Of a stretch of DNA of 44,554 nucleotides, positions 40,153-44,554 are shown piece after piece (within the stretch, counting starts at the first letter, position 1; the number at the start of each line of letters is the position of its first letter). The stretch covers positions 1 through 44,554 of the forward strand of contig CANQWX010000015.1 in the NCBI GenBank assembly GCA_947627665.1, read 5' to 3'. Source of the stretch: an uncultured Clostridia bacterium (GTDB taxonomy: Bacteria > Bacillota > Clostridia > Christensenellales > Borkfalkiaceae). The translations under genes were made by a program, and so were the position numbers. The notes under the pieces are model-generated. The model was not told the origin of the DNA and did no database searches. It worked only from the letters and a program-made list of their open reading frames with translations.

Positions 40153-40605
40153 ATGCTTACGGCAACGTTTTTCGGGCATCGGGACTTTGACTATTCCCCG
40201 TATCGGGACAAGGTGCGGGCGGTCATCATGGACCTCATCGTAAATCACGGCGTGGAAGAGTTCTGGAATGGCTTCCGCGGAAACTTCGACAAAATTTGTG
40301 CCGAGGCAGTCTACGACTTGAAAGCCAGCTTCCCCACCGTGAAAAATATCATGGTCTTGTCTTACCACCATCGCCGCGGGTTTGTTCTCCCCAAGTATTT
40401 TGATGAAAGCGTCTATCTGCTTGAAAAACACGTTCCCCCGCAATATGCGATCTCCTATACGAACCAAGAGATGGTTTTAAGAGCCGATTTTATCCTTTCG
40501 GGCGTTTGCCGTCATTACGGCGGCGCTTATGCTGCGTGCATATTCGCCAAACAAAAGAAAAAAGAGGTCCTCGATATTTTCGAGGACCCGTTGTGCGGAG
40601 AGTGA
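40153..40605 (+). CDS. SLOG/DUF1273-like protein
   Basis: The 150-aa protein begins LTATFFGHRDFDYSPY, the TGHR-type opening of SLOG-superfamily proteins such as DUF1273/YpsA, which have a Rossmann-like fold that binds nucleotide-type ligands. Further features are FWNGFRGNFDKICAEAVYDL, IMVLSYHHRRG and RADFILSGVCRHYGGAY. Some SLOG members act in nucleotide-signalling or defence systems; here no effector gene is adjacent, so function is open. Its 3' end contains an internal hairpin (GGTCCTCG/CGAGGACC). AT-rich composition and a dedicated XRE regulator suggest an acquired module. Confidence 0.75.
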   Translation: MLTATFFGHRDFDYSPYRDKVRAVIMDLIVNHGVEEFWNGFRGNFDKICAEAVYDLKASFPTVKNIMVLSYHHRRGFVLPKYFDESVYLLEKHVPPQYAISYTNQEMVLRADFILSGVCRHYGGAYAACIFAKQKKKEVLDIFEDPLCGE

Positions 40606-40612
40606 AAATATG

Positions 40613-40649
40613 AATGCCGCGCCGCCGAAAATTTCGGCGGCGCGGCATT
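40613..40649 (+). terminator. Long GC hairpin after the SLOG-like gene
   Basis: AATGCCGCGCCGCCGA and its complement form a stem of about 16 bp; only TTTAAGG follows, so no proper T tract. Confidence 0.5.
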
Positions 40650-40756
40650 TAAGGCGCCTCCTCAGGAGGAGCTGTCACCGTAGGTGACTGAGGTGGTGTT
40701 GTTGGAGAGCAAAGGACACCACCCCCCTACCCCCCTCCTTGGAGGGGGTGGGGACC
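40650..40756 (+). repeat. Short GC-rich repeat elements before copy D
   Basis: GAGGAGCTGTCACCGTAGGTGACTG-type sequence (inner stem TCACC/GGTGA) and a CCCCCCTCC...GGAGGGGG hairpin. No gene is seen between 40606 and 41164. Confidence 0.6.
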
Positions 40757-41101
40757 TTGGCGCCCCTATAGGGGAGCTGGCGAGACGATAGCCGAGCCTG
40801 AGGGGTTTTCCGAGAACCCTTTCGGCATTCGCTCTGCTCATGCCACTTTCTCACACGGGTAGAACCCCGTGTTCGGTCACCGTTCGCGCGGCAAATGCGC
40901 TCACTCATGTCGCATTGCGCCAACGATTATCAATCGTTGGCAGAAGGCAATGCTCCACCCTTTCAGGGACAGCAAGCGCCCCACACCCCTACCCGTTTTG
41001 GCGGCAGGGACCGCCAAAACCCCGTCGGCGAGGCCACGCCTCCTGTCGCGGCGCCCCTCACAGCCCACTGGGCTGTTGAGAGAACGGCGCCGCTCCACCC
41101 C
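40757..41101 (+). repeat. Dispersed composite repeat, copy D, long form
   Basis: The common part is 40757-40976. It continues with CCCGTTTTGGCGG/CCGCCAAAACC hairpins, GGCGAGGCCACGCC, CAGCCCACTGGGCTG and GGCGCCGCTCCACC up to about 41101. The same extension is present in copy E in the opposite orientation, so D and E are inverted repeats of about 345 bp flanking mutY and fhs. Confidence 0.9.
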
Positions 41102-41164
41102 AATGGAGGGGGTAATGGCATTGCTCCACCCCTTCGGCGGGGGTCCCATTTCCTTGGCTGCCCT

Positions 41165-42166
41165 CTATTTCACCCATTCTTTGAAGGCCTTGAAGGCGGA
41201 GGGAAGGGCGTAACTTTTTTGCATCTCTTCGGGCGTGACAAACGTGAACTGCGGGAAGCTCCCCGCCGTTTCGATCAAATACCCCGTCATGTCCCATTCG
41301 AGATGGGTAAAGACATGCCTTGCCCACTTTTCGGCGAGCGGCCTGCCGTAGAGGGCGCTCTCGTCCGTCGTTCCGTTGGGAAACTCCCAAAGCCCCGCGA
41401 GCAGCCCCTCTTTTCCGCGCTTGCGGAGGGCGAATTTCCCCTCTTTTTTGAGGACGTATACATAAATGCGCTGCGTTTTGCGCGCCTTTTTTTCGCTGCG
41501 GACGGGGAAGTCCGCCTCTCTTTTCGCAAGGTGGGCGGCGCACATCTTTTGCCACGGGCAACGCGCGCACAGCGGCTCGCCGTTGGGCAGGCAGACGATC
41601 TCCCCAAGCTCCATGAGCGATTGGCAAAATTCGGCGGCCTCCGCGGGGTAAACTTCCCGCAAAAGATCGGAAAACGCGATACGGGTAGACATTTCGTCGA
41701 TATTTCTTTCATCGGCGGTGAGGCGGGTGAGCACGCGCAGCACGTTGCCGTCCACGGCGGGACAGGGCAGGCCGTAGGCGATGGAACAGATCGCGCCCGC
41801 GGTGTAGTCCCCCACGCCGGGAAGGGAGCGCACGCCCGCAAAATCGCGCGGAAAGCCCTCTTCGGCGATGCGCTTTGCCGCCTTGTGCAGGTTGCGCGCG
41901 CGGGAATAGTAGCCAAGCCCCTCCCACGCTTTCAGCACTTCCTCTTCGGAAGCCGCCGCCAAAGCCTTGACGGTGGGGAATTTTTCGAGGAACGCGGCAT
42001 AATACCCCTTCACCGCCTCGATGCGGGTCTGTTGGAGCATGATTTCAGACACCCAGATCTTATACGGGTCGCGGGTGTTCCGCCACGGGAGTTCCCGCTT
42101 ATGAACGGCGTACCACTTTAAGAGCGGCGGTACGGCGTTTTTTAATACCTGTATTTCGTTTTGCAT
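41165..42166 (-). CDS. mutY: A/G-specific adenine DNA glycosylase MutY
   Basis: MutY removes adenine opposite 8-oxoguanine. The 333-aa protein has the catalytic block WVSEIMLQQTRIEAVKGYY, the helix-hairpin-helix LPGVGDYTAGAI and the catalytic Asp in VDGNVLRVLTRL. The 4Fe-4S cluster cysteines read C-x7-C-x2-C-x5-C (CLPNGEPLCARCPWQKMC), one residue more in the first gap than the usual C-x6. The C-terminal NUDIX-like 8-oxoG-sensing domain is present. The start is uncertain: ATG 42166 (MQNEIQVLK) lacks a Shine-Dalgarno site; a GTG at 42208 is possible. Confidence 0.95.
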   Translation of the reverse strand: MQNEIQVLKNAVPPLLKWYAVHKRELPWRNTRDPYKIWVSEIMLQQTRIEAVKGYYAAFLEKFPTVKALAAASEEEVLKAWEGLGYYSRARNLHKAAKRIAEEGFPRDFAGVRSLPGVGDYTAGAICSIAYGLPCPAVDGNVLRVLTRLTADERNIDEMSTRIAFSDLLREVYPAEAAEFCQSLMELGEIVCLPNGEPLCARCPWQKMCAAHLAKREADFPVRSEKKARKTQRIYVYVLKKEGKFALRKRGKEGLLAGLWEFPNGTTDESALYGRPLAEKWARHVFTHLEWDMTGYLIETAGSFPQFTFVTPEEMQKSYALPSAFKAFKEWVK

Positions 42167-42208
42167 GATTGGAAAGTGTTTGCGATGTGGGTAACGTTCT
42201 AAAATCAC

Positions 42209-42335
42209 GTCATTCCGAGCCTTGTCGAGGAATGTCCTTATTTATAATGCGGACACCCTTCGACTGCGCTCAGGGTGACGTAATCAGAACACGGCTCACT
42301 CCCCCCCACGGAGGGGACAAACAAGGTGCGTTTTC
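42209..42335. repeat. Short dispersed elements between mutY and fhs
   Basis: CATTCC...GGAATG around GAGCCTTGTCGA, then ACCCTTCGACTGCGCTCAGG ending GGTGACG. Both are small imperfect hairpins of types widely dispersed in bacterial genomes. No gene is seen. Confidence 0.55.
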
Positions 42336-44000
42336 TTAAAACAGTCCCGAGATCACGCCGTTCTCGTCCACGTCGATCTTCTCCGCGGCGGGAACTTTGG
42401 GAAGTCCCGGCATCGTCAGGATATTCCCCGTGAGCGCGACGACGAATCCCGCGCCCGCCGAAATTTTCACCTGCCGCACCGTCACGGTAAAGCCGCGCGG
42501 CGCACCTGTCTTTGCCGCGTCGTCCGAGAACGAATACTGCGTCTTTGCCATGCAGACGGGGGTATTGCCGAAGCCGAGCTTTTCGAGCCGCGCGATCTCC
42601 GCCTCCGCCTCGGGCGTGTAGGCAACGTCCTTGCCGCCGTAAATTTTGGTGACGATCGCCTCGATCTTCTCCTTGATGGGGCGCGTTTCGTCGTAGCAGA
42701 ACTGAAAATTGCTCCTCTCTTTGCAGAGGCGCACGACCTCGCGGGCAAGCTCCTCGCCCCCCTTGCCGCCCTCCGCCCAGACGGTGGAGAGGCGGACGTT
42801 TACGCCAAGCTCTTTGCAGCGTTCGATGACGAGGGCGATCTCCGCGTCCGTGTCGGTGGGAAAACGGTTGACCGCGACGACCGCGGGCAGCCCGTACACG
42901 TTTTTGATGTTGGAAACATGGCGCAAAAGGTTGGGAAGTCCCTCTTCAAGCGCCTGCAAATTTTCGGCGGCGAGTTCGGTTTTGGCGGCCCCGCCGTGCA
43001 TCTTGAGGGCGCGCACCGTGGCGACGATGACGACCGCGCTCGGTCTGAGGCCCGCAAAGCGGCACTTGATGTCGAGAAATTTCTCTGCGCCGAGATCCGC
43101 GCCGAAGCCCGCCTCGGTGACGACGTAATCGCCGAGCTTCAACGCCGTCTTGGTGGCAACGACCGAATTGCACCCGTGCGCGATGTTGGCGAACGGCCCG
43201 CCGTGGACAAACGCGGGAGTTCCCTCCAAAGTCTGCACGAGGTTGGGCTTTAAGGCGTCTTTGAGGAGGGCGCACATTGCCCCCGCCGCCTTGAGATCGC
43301 CCGCCGTGACGGGTTCTCCCGCTCTGTTATAGCCCACGATGATGCGGGCAAGGCGGGTCTTTAAGTCGGAGAGAGAAGTCGCAAGGCACAGGACTGCCAT
43401 CACTTCGCTTGCGACCGTGATGTCGTAACCGTCCCTGCGCGGCACGCCGTTCTTGCCGCCGCCGAGGCCGTCCTCGATGAAGCGGAGCTGGCGGTCGTTC
43501 ATGTCCACGCAGCGGCGGAGGGTGATGGTCTCGGGGTCTATCCCGAGTTCGTTTCCCTGGAAGATGTGATTGTCGAGCATGGCGCAGAGCAGGTTATTTG
43601 CCGCGCCGATGGCATGGAAATCCCCCGTGAAGTGGAGATTGATGTCCTCCATGGGGACGACCTGCGCGTAGCCGCCGCCCGCGGCTCCCCCCTTTACGCC
43701 GAACACGGGGCCGAGAGAGGGTTCCCGTAGCGCGACGACGACCTTCTCGCCGATGCGGGAAAGCCCGTCCGCAAGCCCGATGGTAGTGGTCGTCTTGCCC
43801 TCGCCCGCGGGAGTGGGGGTGATCGCCGTCACGAGGACGAGCTTGCCCTCTTTGCCCTGCCGCTTCATGACGCCGAGGGACACTTTGGCTTTATTCTTGC
43901 CGTAATACTCGATGTCGTCCTCCGAAAGCCCGACCTTTGCCGCGATGTCGCGGATGTGGGAAAGTTTTGCCTCTTGTGCGATCTCGATGTCCGTTTTCAA
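42336..44000 (-). CDS. fhs: Formate--tetrahydrofolate ligase
   Basis: Fhs joins formate to tetrahydrofolate using ATP and supplies 10-formyl-THF for purine synthesis and, in acetogens, the Wood-Ljungdahl methyl branch. The 554-aa length is standard. The P-loop is [18 protein letters not shown] near residue 66; other blocks are [34 protein letters not shown] and the C-terminal [16 protein letters not shown]. The start codon is TTG at 44000, with AGGAGA 10 nt upstream; no in-frame ATG is available nearby. No other one-carbon pathway gene is adjacent. Confidence 0.97.
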   Translation of the reverse strand: MKTDIEIAQEAKLSHIRDIAAKVGLSEDDIEYYGKNKAKVSLGVMKRQGKEGKLVLVTAITPTPAGEGKTTTTIGLADGLSRIGEKVVVALREPSLGPVFGVKGGAAGGGYAQVVPMEDINLHFTGDFHAIGAANNLLCAMLDNHIFQGNELGIDPETITLRRCVDMNDRQLRFIEDGLGGGKNGVPRRDGYDITVASEVMAVLCLATSLSDLKTRLARIIVGYNRAGEPVTAGDLKAAGAMCALLKDALKPNLVQTLEGTPAFVHGGPFANIAHGCNSVVATKTALKLGDYVVTEAGFGADLGAEKFLDIKCRFAGLRPSAVVIVATVRALKMHGGAAKTELAAENLQALEEGLPNLLRHVSNIKNVYGLPAVVAVNRFPTDTDAEIALVIERCKELGVNVRLSTVWAEGGKGGEELAREVVRLCKERSNFQFCYDETRPIKEKIEAIVTKIYGGKDVAYTPEAEAEIARLEKLGFGNTPVCMAKTQYSFSDDAAKTGAPRGFTVTVRQVKISAGAGFVVALTGNILTMPGLPKVPAAEKIDVDENGVISGLF

Positions 44001-44304
44001 TGTATCATCATCTCCTGTTAAGATTTCTTTGCGAATGATATCCGGGAGTTTCCCCCCACCTCGGATCCCCCTCCGTGGGAGGGGGTCCCATTGCCCTCTC
44101 CGTGGGGGTGGAGCGGCGCCGTTCTCTCAACAGCCCAGTGGGCTGTGAGAGGCGCCGCGACAGGAGGCGTGGCCTCGCCGACGGGGTTTTGGCGGTCCCT
44201 GCCGCCAAAACGGGTAGGGGTGTGGGGCGCTTGCTGTCCCTGAAAGGGTGGAGCATTGCCTTCTGCCAACGATTGATAATCGTTGGCGCAATGCGACATG
44301 AGTG

Positions 44305-44356
44305 CCCCGCCTTTCTAATGTCTAATTCCTTAGGCGGCACGAGCCACAGGCGAAGT
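44305..44356 (-). mobile_element. Nested 52-bp insertion 1 in repeat copy E
   Basis: The segment begins CCCCGCC and ends GGCGAAGT on the plus strand, with CCGCCT...AGGCGG able to pair. Copies A-D are uninterrupted at this site (between ATGAGTG and AGCGCATTTG). It shares ends and GGCGGCACGAGC with the insertion at 44384-44439. Confidence 0.65.
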
Positions 44357-44383
44357 AGCGCATTTGCCGCGCGAACGGTGACC

Positions 44384-44439
44384 GCCCCGCCCGCACGTTC
44401 TGTTTTTCTAAGGGCGGCACGAGCACGCAGTGCGAAGTT
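44384..44439 (-). mobile_element. Nested ~55-bp insertion 2 in repeat copy E
   Basis: The segment contains CCCCGCCC...GGGCGGCACGAGC...GCGAAGT. It replaces two bases of the repeat between GGTGACC and ACACGG. The shared termini with the first insertion suggest one family of very small elements. Confidence 0.65.
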
Positions 44440-44554
44440 ACACGGGGTTCTACCCGTGTGAGAAAGTGGCATGAGCAGAGCGAATGCCGAAAGGGTTTCT
44501 GAGAACCCCTCAGGCTCGGCTATCGCCTCGCCAGCTCCCCTACAGGGGCGCCAA

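Larger units (their letters stand above)
44105..44554 (-). repeat. Dispersed composite repeat, copy E, long form with two nested insertions
   Basis: Read on the minus strand it matches copy D from TTGGCGCC (at the window end) through the extension to GGCGCCGCTCCACC. Two extra segments interrupt it at 44305-44356 and about 44384-44439. Confidence 0.9.

Noticed and set aside
1..44554. CRISPR array, tRNA or rRNA genes, intact insertion sequence or prophage
   Set aside because: No regularly spaced direct repeats, no cloverleaf with a CCA-type end, no rRNA segment and no transposase, integrase or phage structural gene were seen.

Overview
The window looks like chromosome of a Bacillota bacterium, most likely a gut-type Clostridia. 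This rests on the core gene set and order (tig-clpP-clpX, lon-engB, rpsB-tsf, pyrH-frr-uppS-cdsA-dxr-rseP, rpsO-pnp, rpmG-secE-nusG-rplKAJL, tmk-rimM-trmD, rbgA-rnhB-yraN), an RqcH homologue, a TPP riboswitch before a ThiT-type transporter, an L10 leader attenuator, and many lipoproteins. GC content is fairly high, roughly 55-60% by eye. The lineage (perhaps Christensenellales) is inferred, not shown. Both window edges lie inside the same dispersed repeat family, so the window may be a whole assembly contig that broke at repeats.

Layout: 0-3.4 kb holds the leftward protein-quality-control genes tig, clpP and clpX. From 3.5 to 7.3 kb there is rightward rqcH, a leftward HD-domain nucleotidase, and a rightward thiamine transporter behind a TPP riboswitch; the two promoters of the last pair abut. 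From 7.3 to 15.5 kb a long leftward block carries isoprenoid, phospholipid and translation genes and a small lipoprotein. From 15.5 to 20.4 kb are engB, lon, a RuvX-DUF1292 fusion, a small membrane protein and a double Myb-like protein, all leftward. From 20.5 to 26.6 kb is an accessory region: an unrecognised rightward gene, two Cys-rich-repeat lipoproteins (one with DUF6273, one with BspA-type leucine-rich repeats), a cyclophilin-type lipoprotein and an XRE regulator. From 26.7 to 29.1 kb are pnp and rpsO. From 29.3 to 30.6 kb an AT-rich pair encodes a membrane protein and an XRE regulator. From 31.1 to 35.4 kb are the ribosomal protein/secE/nusG block and upp. From 35.6 to 39.6 kb are yraN, rnhB, rbgA, trmD, rimM and tmk. 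From 39.7 to 40.6 kb is a third XRE regulator facing a SLOG-like gene. From 41.1 to 44.0 kb mutY and fhs are flanked by inverted copies of the dispersed repeat.

The core genes form ordinary housekeeping operons. The less ordinary content is: (i) a long structured RNA leader with its own terminator in front of the DUF6273 lipoprotein; (ii) a composite dispersed repeat in five copies that sits where conserved operons are broken and, in one copy, carries two small nested insertions; (iii) three XRE-regulator/divergent-target pairs with inverted repeats at their promoters, two of them exactly inside the promoter spacer; and (iv) several genes whose -10 box is so close to the start codon that their mRNAs should be leaderless.
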